64,000 nt of DNA. Source: Novipirellula artificiosorum (GTDB lineage Bacteria; Planctomycetota; Planctomycetia; Pirellulales; Pirellulaceae). How positions within the stretch are numbered: the first letter of the stretch is position 1; every line of letters begins with the position of its first letter. The stretch covers positions 1,113,299 to 1,177,298 of the forward strand of contig NZ_SJPV01000001.1 in assembly GCF_007860135.1 (NCBI RefSeq), given 5' to 3'. The notes under the pieces are model-generated. The model had not been told where the DNA came from. It made no database searches and was given only the letters and a program-made list of their open reading frames with translations. The position numbers and the translations under genes were made by a program. This document shows, piece by piece, positions 36,417 to 44,790 of this stretch.

Positions 36417-38024
36417 ATGGCTTCACTTTCGCTGCAGTGCCCGCAATGCAACCGACCGGTAACGGTCGATGCCGGTAGCGCTGGAACTCGGGTGAAGTGT
36501 CCCCACTGTGATAAGGCCTTTTTGGCACCGGGGCTGAGTGCGACGACTTCCGACGATGCGGACGATTGGCTGTCACTTGATAGCGATCCGATCCCATCGC
36601 GCCCCGTGGTCGCCAAACCGACGTCCCCTCCCGCTGTGCCAAAGCCAGCGGGCTCCAAACCGCGGCCGATTCATCCAAACCCCGCTCGTCCCGGTCCCAG
36701 TCGAGAGCCGAAAGCTGGCAAGCCGGCTTCACCCAGGCGGTCCTCGGAAACGGCTCCTCGTTTGACCGAGGCCGAAGAAGCGCTTTTGTCCCAGTATGCG
36801 GACGACGACTTTACCTCGCGGGTTGAATCGCCTCCAAAACCAGCATCGAAGTCACGTTCAGGACGCCCGCCCGATTTGTCAAAACCGGGCACAGGTTCGG
36901 ATCCCTTCACTGCCGACTTGGGCGAGGATGCCTTCGGCGGGCTGGGCGAGATGGACTTGCAGGATTTGGCGGACTTACAGCAACCGCTTCCCGCCAAGGC
37001 GAAGCCGGTTGAACCGGAGTACGAGCAGGAGTATCGGCTGAAGTGCAACGTTTGTGATTCGCTGCTGTATGTCAAAGCCGAGCAAGCGGGCAGCACCATT
37101 AAGTGTCCGAATTGTTATTCGCCACTCAAGGTTCCGCCTGCTCCGAAGGTAAAGAAGAAGCAGAAACTCGAGTTGGACCAAGTCGAGACGTTTGCTTTTG
37201 AAAAGCAGGTTGAAGGGGAAAAGAAACGCGTTGATCCCTTCCGCAAATCAGCCGAACAGTTGCTTGAGGAAGCTGCACGTGAAGAGGTTGAAAGCCCACC
37301 CGACAACAGTGACGTGCCGAATTTGGTCGAATGGTTGAAGGGCGTCTTTGGGATTTTCCTAGACCCCGGTGTCTTAGTTCATTGGCTCGTGCTGTCCGTG
37401 TGTGCGTCGGTTCCTGCTGCGGTCGCGATATCAACGGGCAACAAGATCGCTGTCGTTGGCTTGTTTGTCGCTGGGTTCTTTCTTGGTGCGGTGGTGGTCA
37501 GTTGTGGGTTCGCGATTTTGCAATCGGTCGCCAACGACGAGAAGACGGTCAGCGATTGGCCGGTATTCGATTTCTTCGCCTGGATGGGGCCGCTGTTTGT
37601 TGCATTCTCGGCTGTCGGTTTTTCAATGGTGCCGGTGTGGTTTCTTAGCCAGTGGTTGCTGGGGCCGGGTTTGTTTGCGCTCGCATTAACGATGCTCTCT
37701 CTGTACACCCTGTTCCCGTTTGTGTTGTTGTCGATGTTGGACATGAATAGCCCGTTCACGCCCTTTTCCGCCGAAGTGGCGCGAAGTGTGACCAACAGCC
37801 ACGAGGCCTGGGGGGGACTCTACTTTTCTGCCGGGTTGCTGTTTTTTGGACTGTTTTTGATCTACGCGGCGGGTTCAACGATGGCCGCCCCTGTCGCTGC
37901 CGTTTTGGCGATCTTTTCGACGATCGCGGTCGCGTTCATCTATTTCGCGATGATCGGCCGGTTGGCCTATTCCATCGGACAAGAAATCGCCGAACCCGAG
38001 TTCGAAAAAAAATCGGATAGCTAG
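36417..38024 (+). CDS. double zinc-ribbon, multi-pass membrane protein
   Basis: This 535-residue protein starts with a CxxC zinc ribbon (C8, C11 then VKCPHC near 27) of the MJ0042-like kind. A disordered Pro/Ser/Lys-rich linker follows to about 200, then a second zinc ribbon (KCNVCDSLLY...KCPNC near 203-228), then a four to six helix membrane domain from about 330 to 520. ATG 36417 is chosen because it starts exactly at the zinc ribbon and follows a GACAAA region. No catalytic motif is seen. Such zinc-ribbon plus membrane proteins are frequent in planctomycetes and uncharacterised. Confidence 0.8.
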   Translation: MASLSLQCPQCNRPVTVDAGSAGTRVKCPHCDKAFLAPGLSATTSDDADDWLSLDSDPIPSRPVVAKPTSPPAVPKPAGSKPRPIHPNPARPGPSREPKAGKPASPRRSSETAPRLTEAEEALLSQYADDDFTSRVESPPKPASKSRSGRPPDLSKPGTGSDPFTADLGEDAFGGLGEMDLQDLADLQQPLPAKAKPVEPEYEQEYRLKCNVCDSLLYVKAEQAGSTIKCPNCYSPLKVPPAPKVKKKQKLELDQVETFAFEKQVEGEKKRVDPFRKSAEQLLEEAAREEVESPPDNSDVPNLVEWLKGVFGIFLDPGVLVHWLVLSVCASVPAAVAISTGNKIAVVGLFVAGFFLGAVVVSCGFAILQSVANDEKTVSDWPVFDFFAWMGPLFVAFSAVGFSMVPVWFLSQWLLGPGLFALALTMLSLYTLFPFVLLSMLDMNSPFTPFSAEVARSVTNSHEAWGGLYFSAGLLFFGLFLIYAAGSTMAAPVAAVLAIFSTIAVAFIYFAMIGRLAYSIGQEIAEPEFEKKSDS

Positions 38025-38201
38025 TGCTTTGTGAGGGACTCCCTTTTCGATCAATCGGTTTCTCGCGATGCTTAGCGATCGACAGAGCGCCGGCGGGGGT
38101 GGTGGGCGGTGTGCCCGAACGAATTCGTGGCTCGATCCGTAGCAACAGAACGGGCGTAGTGGGTTGTCGTTTTTTGATCGCTCAGGTGAGGTGTGTTTTT
38201 G

Positions 38202-39356
38202 GTGACAACGGTGACCGATTCAGGCAGCGAACAACGGTATTTTCCGACCGAACTTCCCCCATGGTCCCTACCCATTGGACGTGTTTGGGGCCGCCTTTGG
38301 TGCGTTTCGTACACGCTGGTGATCACTTTGGCGATTCTTTGCGGCGTGGTCGCGATGAGTGCGGGCCGCGTTGGTAGTCAAGGCTTGGTGTTGGCATCGG
38401 CCGTGGCACTCGGTATCTGGTTTCTCGGTTTCTTGATTCAAGCCTTCGCCTATTCACTGGGACTCCCAGCCAATGATTCGTCGATCGGGTTTGGACTGGT
38501 CGGTGTTCAATGGCAGTCGGGCGTGATGACGTCGAAGCGAACGCTGCAGGCGACTATCCTGTCGATCTCGGTGATGGTCGCCGTCAGCAGTTCTTTGTTG
38601 CTGGCCTCCCGCTTTCTGTCGACGGCTGCTGCCGAGCTGGGGGGGGCCACGACCGCGATCCACCCCTTTTCTTTGCCCCGTTTTGATCTGATTTCGGTTG
38701 AATCGGTGACTCATTTGGCGGGTTGGCTTCTGTTGGTCCAATGCGTCGCCCAATTGTATCCGTTACCGTTTTCTCTTGGCCGCCACTTTGCTGCTGCGCT
38801 CGTGGTCGCTGCGGTGCCGACGCAATCTCGCATGAAGCACACCTTGATCCTGCATCGGGTGATGATTGTTCTCAGCATTGCGATGGCCATTTTTTCAGTT
38901 GGGGTGCTCCGCAACGAGAATGCGATGTGGATCCCCCGATGGCCGCTGCTGATGTTGTTGGCATTCACGCTGGCTCGCACCTCACGAATCGAACAGATCC
39001 AACAGCTTGTCGATTCGTTTGATCCGATCATCGCGGATGACGAGGATGACGAGATTGCCATGGGCTTTTGGGACGATTCAAGCGACCCTCGTACCGCCAA
39101 GCCGAAGCGAGAATCCCTACGCGAGTTTACGAAGTCATGGTTTGCTCGGCGTCGGCTTCGGCATAGGATGCAGCAGGAAAGAGTTGAAGCGATCGATGCG
39201 GCGAAGTTAGACGAAATCTTGGAACGACTCCATCATCAAGGTGCTGCGTCACTTAGCCGAGGTGACCGTGAAGTACTCAGACGTGTGAGCGAAAGCCTGC
39301 GACGAGAACGACAAAAAGATCGAATCATTCAAGGCGATGAAGATGATGCAGATTGA
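38202..39356 (+). CDS. membrane protein with degenerate site-2-protease-like core and rhomboid-type C-tail
   Basis: This approximately 384-residue membrane protein has five or six hydrophobic segments between about 25 and 250. The segment [27 protein letters not shown] (about 170-196) is laid out like the LDG motif helix of M50 site-2 proteases but lacks the Asp-Gly, and no HExxH is present. The C-terminal [29 protein letters not shown] resembles the short tail found on some rhomboid-family proteins. GTG 38202 is preferred because AGGTGAGG lies about 10 bases upstream; GTG 38193 is the alternative. An enzyme role is unlikely without the catalytic residues. Confidence 0.7.
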   Translation: MTTVTDSGSEQRYFPTELPPWSLPIGRVWGRLWCVSYTLVITLAILCGVVAMSAGRVGSQGLVLASAVALGIWFLGFLIQAFAYSLGLPANDSSIGFGLVGVQWQSGVMTSKRTLQATILSISVMVAVSSSLLLASRFLSTAAAELGGATTAIHPFSLPRFDLISVESVTHLAGWLLLVQCVAQLYPLPFSLGRHFAAALVVAAVPTQSRMKHTLILHRVMIVLSIAMAIFSVGVLRNENAMWIPRWPLLMLLAFTLARTSRIEQIQQLVDSFDPIIADDEDDEIAMGFWDDSSDPRTAKPKRESLREFTKSWFARRRLRHRMQQERVEAIDAAKLDEILERLHHQGAASLSRGDREVLRRVSESLRRERQKDRIIQGDEDDAD

Positions 39357-40257
39357 AGCGGGAACGACACGGATTGGATGGATTGGTACGGGGGTCATGG
39401 GGCAATCCATGTGCGGCCAGTTGATGGATCGTGGATTCGCGACAACCGTCTACAACCGCACTCGCAAGAAAGCCGATCCGTTGATCGATCGTGGTGCGGT
39501 ATGGGCGGACTCTCCTCGATTGGTTGCCGAACAATCCGATGTGGTCTTTGCGATCGTTAGTTTCCCTCGGGATGTGCGACAAGTGTTCCTTTGCAAGAAC
39601 AGTGGTGTCCTGGCAGGATGCCGCGATGGAAGCATCGTCGTCGATATGACCACCAGCGAACCGGCGCTGGCGATCGAACTCTACAACACGGCAAAGCAGG
39701 TGAATGTCCAATCGCTCGATGCGCCGGTTTCGGGAGGCGACGTCGGCGCTCGGGAGGGGACCCTATCGATCATGGTCGGCGGTGAGCGAGAAACGTTCGA
39801 AACGCTGATGCCTTGTTTCGAAGCGATGGGGAAGACCGTTGTGTACCAGGGTGACGCTGGTTCGGGCCAGCACACCAAGATGGTCAATCAAACGTTGATC
39901 GCCACAGGAATGATCGGCGTTTGCGAGGCGCTGCTTTATGCCCACAAAGCCGGATTGGATCTCGAAGCCGTTTTACGATCGGTCGGTTCGGGGGCGGCCG
40001 GCAGCTGGTCGCTTTCCAATCTCGGGCCACGGATCGTTGGCAATCATTTTGATCCAGGTTTTTTTGTGGAGCATTTTATCAAGGATATCGGAATTGCCTT
40101 GTCCGAGAGTCGCCGGATGGGGTTGTCGATGCCAGGTTTGTCGCTGGCGGACGCACTCTATCAATCGGTGAAGGCACATGGCGATGCCGACCGTGGCACC
40201 CATGCCTTGATGCTAGCGCTGGCAGAAATGTCTGCGGTCGATTGGCAAAATCGCTGA
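39337..40257 (+). CDS. beta-hydroxyacid dehydrogenase (3-hydroxyisobutyrate dehydrogenase family)
   Basis: This 306-residue cytoplasmic NAD(P)-dependent enzyme oxidises a 3-hydroxyacid such as 3-hydroxyisobutyrate or tartronate semialdehyde/glycerate. The Rossmann motif GWIGTGVMG (about 14-22), the substrate-binding [22 protein letters not shown] (about 128-149) and the catalytic lysine in GQHTKMVNQ (near 178) are intact. Its start overlaps the end of the upstream membrane protein gene by 20 bases. ATG codons at 39337, 39343 and 39346 are all possible. The exact substrate is not deducible here. Confidence 0.9.
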   Translation: MKMMQIEAGTTRIGWIGTGVMGQSMCGQLMDRGFATTVYNRTRKKADPLIDRGAVWADSPRLVAEQSDVVFAIVSFPRDVRQVFLCKNSGVLAGCRDGSIVVDMTTSEPALAIELYNTAKQVNVQSLDAPVSGGDVGAREGTLSIMVGGERETFETLMPCFEAMGKTVVYQGDAGSGQHTKMVNQTLIATGMIGVCEALLYAHKAGLDLEAVLRSVGSGAAGSWSLSNLGPRIVGNHFDPGFFVEHFIKDIGIALSESRRMGLSMPGLSLADALYQSVKAHGDADRGTHALMLALAEMSAVDWQNR

Positions 40258-40335
40258 GTGCAAAGGGTTCGGATTGCTGCTACAATCTGGATTGTTAACA
40301 TTTTCCCGAAGTCCCCGATGCAGCCGGTCCATTCA

Positions 40336-41928
40336 ATGAAACAGCTCGTGATTTTTCCCCTCCTTCTGCTTTTTGTTTGTTTTTCCCCGGCCAAGGCTCA
40401 GGATGTGGTTTCGGCGAAACCGCTGTCGCCCGCGGTGGCCCCAAAACTTGCCGCGATTGAAAAGGCTCTCCCTCAAGGACCGTTCAAACCCGAATGGGAC
40501 TCGCTGAGCGAGTATGAGATCCCTCAATGGTACAAGGATGCAAAGTTGGGCATCTTCATTCACTGGGGGGTCTATGCCGTTCCAGCGTACGGCAGCGAGT
40601 GGTATCCGCGCAACATGTACATCAACAAGGAAGGCTGGGCCGGCAAGGTATTTCGTCATCACAAGGAAACGTACGGCGACCTATCCCGCTTTGGTTACAA
40701 AGACTTCATTCCGATGTTCAAGGCCGAAAAGTTCGATGCGGCCGCCTGGAGCAAACTGTTCAAGGACTCGGGAGCTCGCTACGTCGTTCCCGTTGCCGAG
40801 CATCATGACGGATTCCCGATGTACGACTGCAGTTTTACGGAGTGGGATGCCAGCGAGATGGGGCCGAAGCGGGATTTGATCGCTGAGCTCGAAAAGGCGA
40901 TTCGCGCCGAAGGCATGAAGTTTGGCGTTAGCAGCCACCGCGCATTCAATTGGTCGTATTACTTGCGGAGCAAGGACTATGACAATGCCGATCTCAAGTA
41001 CGCCGGTTTGTACGGGCGGCCGTTGCCGTTTCTGTTTCGCGAGGAGGCTGTCAATTACAAAGGTAGCAATCCGACTCAGGACGACACGTTTAAAGACGAC
41101 TGGTTGGCGCGCACCTGTGAGTTGGTCGACAAATACAATCCCGATTTGATTTGGTTTGATTTCGGGATCGCGATGAAGCAGGATTTGCCCTATGACCAAA
41201 ACCCATTTGCTCCTCACCTAAAGAAGTTCGCAGCCTACTATTACAACCAACGAGCAAAACACAGTGATGATTTTGGGATCATCAATTACAAATGGAACGC
41301 GTTTCCTGAAAAGGCTGCAGTGCTGGACAAAGAACGCTCGAAAATGGCGGAAATCCGCAAACCGTTTTGGCAAACCGATACGGCCGTTAGCAGCAGTTCT
41401 TGGGGATACACGAAGGATCAGCAATACAAAACGCCTGATCGACTTGTCGACGATTTGGTCGACATCGTTTCGAAGAACGGTTGCTTGTTGTTGAACGTTG
41501 GCCCTCGCGCCGATGGGACGATTCCCGACGAAGATCAAGCGATTTTAAAAGCCATCGGTGGCTGGCTGAAAATCAACGGTGAATCGATCTACGATACGAC
41601 CTATTGGAAAACGTTTGGCGAAGGGCCAACCGCGGTATCGACCGGTCACGTGTCGGAGAACAAAGACAAGCCGTTTACATCGGAAGATGTCCGTTTCACG
41701 GCCAAGGACGACGTGGTCTATGCAACGCTCTTGGCATGGCCCGAAACGGGAACCGCCGTGATCCGTACGCTGCGGGCCGGGGCGGAAGATTGGCCGGGTG
41801 AGATCGAATCGATCGAATTGCTCGGGTCGGATCAGAAATTGACGTGGACGCGAACGAATGAAGCGGTCACGGTGGAACTGCCAAGCGAGAAACCATGCGA
41901 TTTTGCTTACGTGCTGAAGATTCGCTAG
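40336..41928 (+). CDS. exported alpha-L-fucosidase (GH29)
   Basis: This 530-residue enzyme has a signal peptide (MKQLVIFPLLLLFVCFSPAKA, cleaved before Q) and a GH29 catalytic domain. The FIHWGVYAVPAYGSEWY and VAEHHDGFPMYDC motifs are family signatures, and the nucleophile is D275 in LIWFDFG. It cleaves terminal alpha-L-fucose from glycans in the periplasm or outside. ATG 40336 gives the cleanest signal peptide; ATG 40318 or GTG 40258 would lengthen it. It lies 78 bases past the dehydrogenase. It fits the fuconate dehydratase gene elsewhere in this window. Confidence 0.92.
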   Translation: MKQLVIFPLLLLFVCFSPAKAQDVVSAKPLSPAVAPKLAAIEKALPQGPFKPEWDSLSEYEIPQWYKDAKLGIFIHWGVYAVPAYGSEWYPRNMYINKEGWAGKVFRHHKETYGDLSRFGYKDFIPMFKAEKFDAAAWSKLFKDSGARYVVPVAEHHDGFPMYDCSFTEWDASEMGPKRDLIAELEKAIRAEGMKFGVSSHRAFNWSYYLRSKDYDNADLKYAGLYGRPLPFLFREEAVNYKGSNPTQDDTFKDDWLARTCELVDKYNPDLIWFDFGIAMKQDLPYDQNPFAPHLKKFAAYYYNQRAKHSDDFGIINYKWNAFPEKAAVLDKERSKMAEIRKPFWQTDTAVSSSSWGYTKDQQYKTPDRLVDDLVDIVSKNGCLLLNVGPRADGTIPDEDQAILKAIGGWLKINGESIYDTTYWKTFGEGPTAVSTGHVSENKDKPFTSEDVRFTAKDDVVYATLLAWPETGTAVIRTLRAGAEDWPGEIESIELLGSDQKLTWTRTNEAVTVELPSEKPCDFAYVLKIR

Positions 41929-41932
41929 TGGA

Positions 41933-43255
41933 CTAGGCGTTCGAGTGTTCCCAAGGATTCCGTGCGGGCCGAGTGCGCAGCCCATTTGCTTCGGCATCGT
42001 CAAGGAAGGTTTCCGTGTTCGGGTCAAGCTTGAGCGTGCGTCCTAGCATCCAAGACAGCGCGGCGGCGTGACAGGCGATGTGGGATCGCCGCATCACGGT
42101 TTGGTTCGCGGCTGTCGGTTGCCGTGATTTGACACAATCGAAGAAATTCCTGGCGTGCGCCGATACGTCGAGCCCCGTGACCCGCTGGGTGCGTGGCGGC
42201 AACGCGTTTGTAAGCGATTCCGGTTTGATGACGATGCCACCGCTGTCGCCCGTTTCTACCGAACCCGAAGTTCCCACGAATCGAACCGGGCAGGTCCCGA
42301 GATCTTGCACCCATCCCGGGCGTTGGCCGAACGGCGTGATCAAGAAGTCCAGCACCAACTTGACCCCGTTGGCGTATTGGCAAGTGATGCCTTTGTCGCT
42401 TGGAACATACTCGATCGGCATCGTGTCGTCCGCTTGGTTTGCCCACTGGCACAAATCCAAGGTGTGTGCACCCCAATCGAGTAGTTTGGCGCCGGAATCA
42501 AAATCATAGTACCCTCGCCATCGGCCCTGAACGTACTTCTCGTTGTAAGGCCGCCACGGTGCTGGCCCCAACCACAGATTCCAATCGCAAACCTCGCGAG
42601 CAGGCGTGGGTTGACCGGGTAACCAGGTCGTTTCGATGGCAGGTTGGTAAACGGACGCATACAGCGTATGCAATTTTCCAAGTTTTCCCGAATGTGCCAG
42701 CTCAACCGCATGTTGGAAATTCGGCACACTTCGCCGCTGAGTTCCCGCCTGAAAGATGCGGCCTGTGCGATCGAGGGTATCCGCAAGTTGTTGGCAATTC
42801 TCGATGGTCAATCCACATGGTTTTTCACTGTAGACGTCCTTGCCCGCTTCCGCAGCCATCATCGACGCTGGTGCGTGCCAACGGTCGCCCGTGGCGACGA
42901 TCACCGTGTCAAGATCCTTGCGGTCGAGCAGTTCACGGAAATCGCGATACAGTTCGCACGACGTGTTGCCATAGTGCTCGTCCACCAACTTCTTTCCCGC
43001 GTTACGCCGTGACTGTTGAACGTCAGCGATGGCGATACATTGAACATCGCTGAGCCCCATCATCGCTTTCAAGTCGTATGTGCATCGTGGGCCAATGCCA
43101 ATCACGCCAAGCGTCAGTTTTTCGCTTGGAGCGACAGCGGAATCACGACCGAGTGCGGATGCCGGGATGATCGTGGGGATGGCAAACGTTGTGCTGGCGG
43201 CTGCGGCGTGCCCAAGAAACGTACGGCGAGTGTTTTTTTGGGGGGAAGCGTGCAT
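41933..43255 (-). CDS. Tat-exported Gfo/Idh/MocA oxidoreductase
   Basis: This 440-residue protein starts with a twin-arginine signal (RRTFLGHAAAASTTFAIP), so it is folded and cofactor-loaded before export. The NAD(P)-binding fold starts near 50 (LGVIGIGPRCTYDLKAM) and has the EKPCGLT motif near 140. Members reduce or oxidise sugar-like substrates such as inositol, glucose or fucose derivatives. Its substrate is not known. It runs convergent to the fucosidase (stops 4 bases apart). Many planctomycetes carry exported members of this family in numbers. Confidence 0.9.
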   Translation of the reverse strand: MHASPQKNTRRTFLGHAAAASTTFAIPTIIPASALGRDSAVAPSEKLTLGVIGIGPRCTYDLKAMMGLSDVQCIAIADVQQSRRNAGKKLVDEHYGNTSCELYRDFRELLDRKDLDTVIVATGDRWHAPASMMAAEAGKDVYSEKPCGLTIENCQQLADTLDRTGRIFQAGTQRRSVPNFQHAVELAHSGKLGKLHTLYASVYQPAIETTWLPGQPTPAREVCDWNLWLGPAPWRPYNEKYVQGRWRGYYDFDSGAKLLDWGAHTLDLCQWANQADDTMPIEYVPSDKGITCQYANGVKLVLDFLITPFGQRPGWVQDLGTCPVRFVGTSGSVETGDSGGIVIKPESLTNALPPRTQRVTGLDVSAHARNFFDCVKSRQPTAANQTVMRRSHIACHAAALSWMLGRTLKLDPNTETFLDDAEANGLRTRPARNPWEHSNA

Positions 43256-43312
43256 GATGATGGGGAGGTGGGTTGGCGAATCGGGAATCGGGTGAAGATC
43301 GGCGACCGTATT

Positions 43313-43744
43313 CTACTCCCATGGCATCGGCGGTGTGGGGGCCACGATCATCAATTCTCGAACGTTTTCAGGGATCTTGACCACCCGGTGTTCCCATAGA
43401 TTCACGTAGACCCAACGTGTCTTGACTCGCGCCAAAACCGTTTGATCGGCCGGGCGGCAGACAATGGTTTTTCGAAGAGCCGCGTAGCGTTCGATCTCGC
43501 TGACCCAGGTTCGCACCACGATTTGATCCTCTGCGACTGCAGCAGCGCGATACGTGATGTCGTGATTTCTAACGACCCAGCCCAAGCCATCGGCGGCGGC
43601 TAGCTTCGAAATCCAACCGCTATCTGCCGAATGCTTGCTGGCGGCCCAAAGCGTCCACTGCAGGTATCGCAGGTTGTGAACGTGCAATTGGGAATCAATC
43701 TCGTCGCTTTGGACGGTGTGAGAAATATCAAAAAAAGACTGCAT
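43313..43744 (-). CDS. 4HBT-family acyl-CoA thioesterase
   Basis: This 143-residue hotdog-fold protein should hydrolyse acyl-CoA. The sequence LHVHNLRYLQWTLWAASKH (about 20-38) resembles the active-site helix of the 4HBT family, with D17 (EIDSQLHVHN) as the likely catalytic acid. The conserved VVRNHDITYRAAAVAEDQIVVRTWV strand pattern follows. ATG 43744 is used; the TTG 22 codons upstream is unlikely. It is on the minus strand, divergent from msrA. Its thioester substrate cannot be deduced. Confidence 0.82.
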   Translation of the reverse strand: MQSFFDISHTVQSDEIDSQLHVHNLRYLQWTLWAASKHSADSGWISKLAAADGLGWVVRNHDITYRAAAVAEDQIVVRTWVSEIERYAALRKTIVCRPADQTVLARVKTRWVYVNLWEHRVVKIPENVRELMIVAPTPPMPWE

Positions 43745-43889
43745 GACAGGTTTTTCGTGCTGCTTAAGTATGGGGTTTCCGTCGCTGCCACGGCCCAGGG
43801 CGTTTCCCAAACCCTCGACGAGTGCCTAAGATGAATTGTCGATCCAACCATCGCGAAAATGAACAAACACAATCGAGGGCAACCGTACC

Positions 43890-44579
43890 GTGGAAATACT
43901 TTTCTCTGCGTCGCCACCCAAAGGGTTTGGCCAATTAACTTATGGCATCTTGTTGTCGGTCGCCACCTGCTGCGTGCTGACATCAACGAGTTGCACCGCA
44001 AATGAGCCCCAATCCGGAGAATCCCCTTTGACTGAATCCACCAAGCCTGCCGAAGCCGTCGCAACCTTGGCGGGAGGTTGCTTTTGGTGCACCGAGGCCG
44101 TCTACGAGCGAATCGATGGTGTGGGTGACGTCGTCTCCGGTTACATCGGTGGTCAGGTGGTCAATCCAAACTATACGCAAGTTTGCACGGGTCGAACGGG
44201 TCATGCCGAGGCCGTCGAAGTGCACTTTGATCCGTCGAAGCGGACGTTCGAAGAGATTTTGGAGATCTTTTTCAAGACGCACGATCCGACGACGCTGAAC
44301 CGCCAAGGGCCTGACACAGGGACTCAGTACCGCAGCGGTATCTTTTATCACAATCAGGAGCAGAAGCAGATTGCGGAGAAGTACATCGAAAAGCTGAATC
44401 AATCGGGCGAATTCAATCGACCGATTGTGACCAAGTTGGAGCCGGCCACCGTCTTTTATCCGGCCGAGGAGTATCACCAGGACTATTACCGGCGAAACCC
44501 AAATGCGGGCTATTGCCAGATGGTGGTGCGCAACAAGGTCCGTAAGACAAACATCGAGTTCCGTGACAAGCTGAAGTAA
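43890..44579 (+). CDS. msrA: exported peptide-methionine (S)-S-oxide reductase
   Basis: This 229-residue enzyme reduces methionine-S-sulfoxide in proteins. The catalytic GCFWCTEAV motif puts the nucleophilic cysteine at C64, with GYIGG and the GTQYRSGIFYH and EYHQDYY motifs intact. An N-terminal hydrophobic segment ending in TSTSC (C35) looks like a lipoprotein or Sec signal, although the lipobox is weak. So this MsrA would work outside the cytoplasm. GTG 43890 is chosen because GAGGG lies 11 bases upstream. No MsrB is adjacent. Confidence 0.9.
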   Translation: MEILFSASPPKGFGQLTYGILLSVATCCVLTSTSCTANEPQSGESPLTESTKPAEAVATLAGGCFWCTEAVYERIDGVGDVVSGYIGGQVVNPNYTQVCTGRTGHAEAVEVHFDPSKRTFEEILEIFFKTHDPTTLNRQGPDTGTQYRSGIFYHNQEQKQIAEKYIEKLNQSGEFNRPIVTKLEPATVFYPAEEYHQDYYRRNPNAGYCQMVVRNKVRKTNIEFRDKLK

Positions 44580-44790
44580 CGGTCGCGTCTGCATGAGGTG
44601 GTGTTGTAACCGTTAAAGACCTCAAACTCTTCGGCAACTTGTGGCGTTTAGGCAACATCTCATGTTGTTTTTCGGCATCATCGTCCCCCATTGCGTGCTA
44701 GGGTTCCTTGGACAAAGTCTGTCCCCTTAGGAATTCATCACCACGCAATGGGCGTCGGGTTCAGTTGAACTCGGTCGCCTGACGAGTCCA

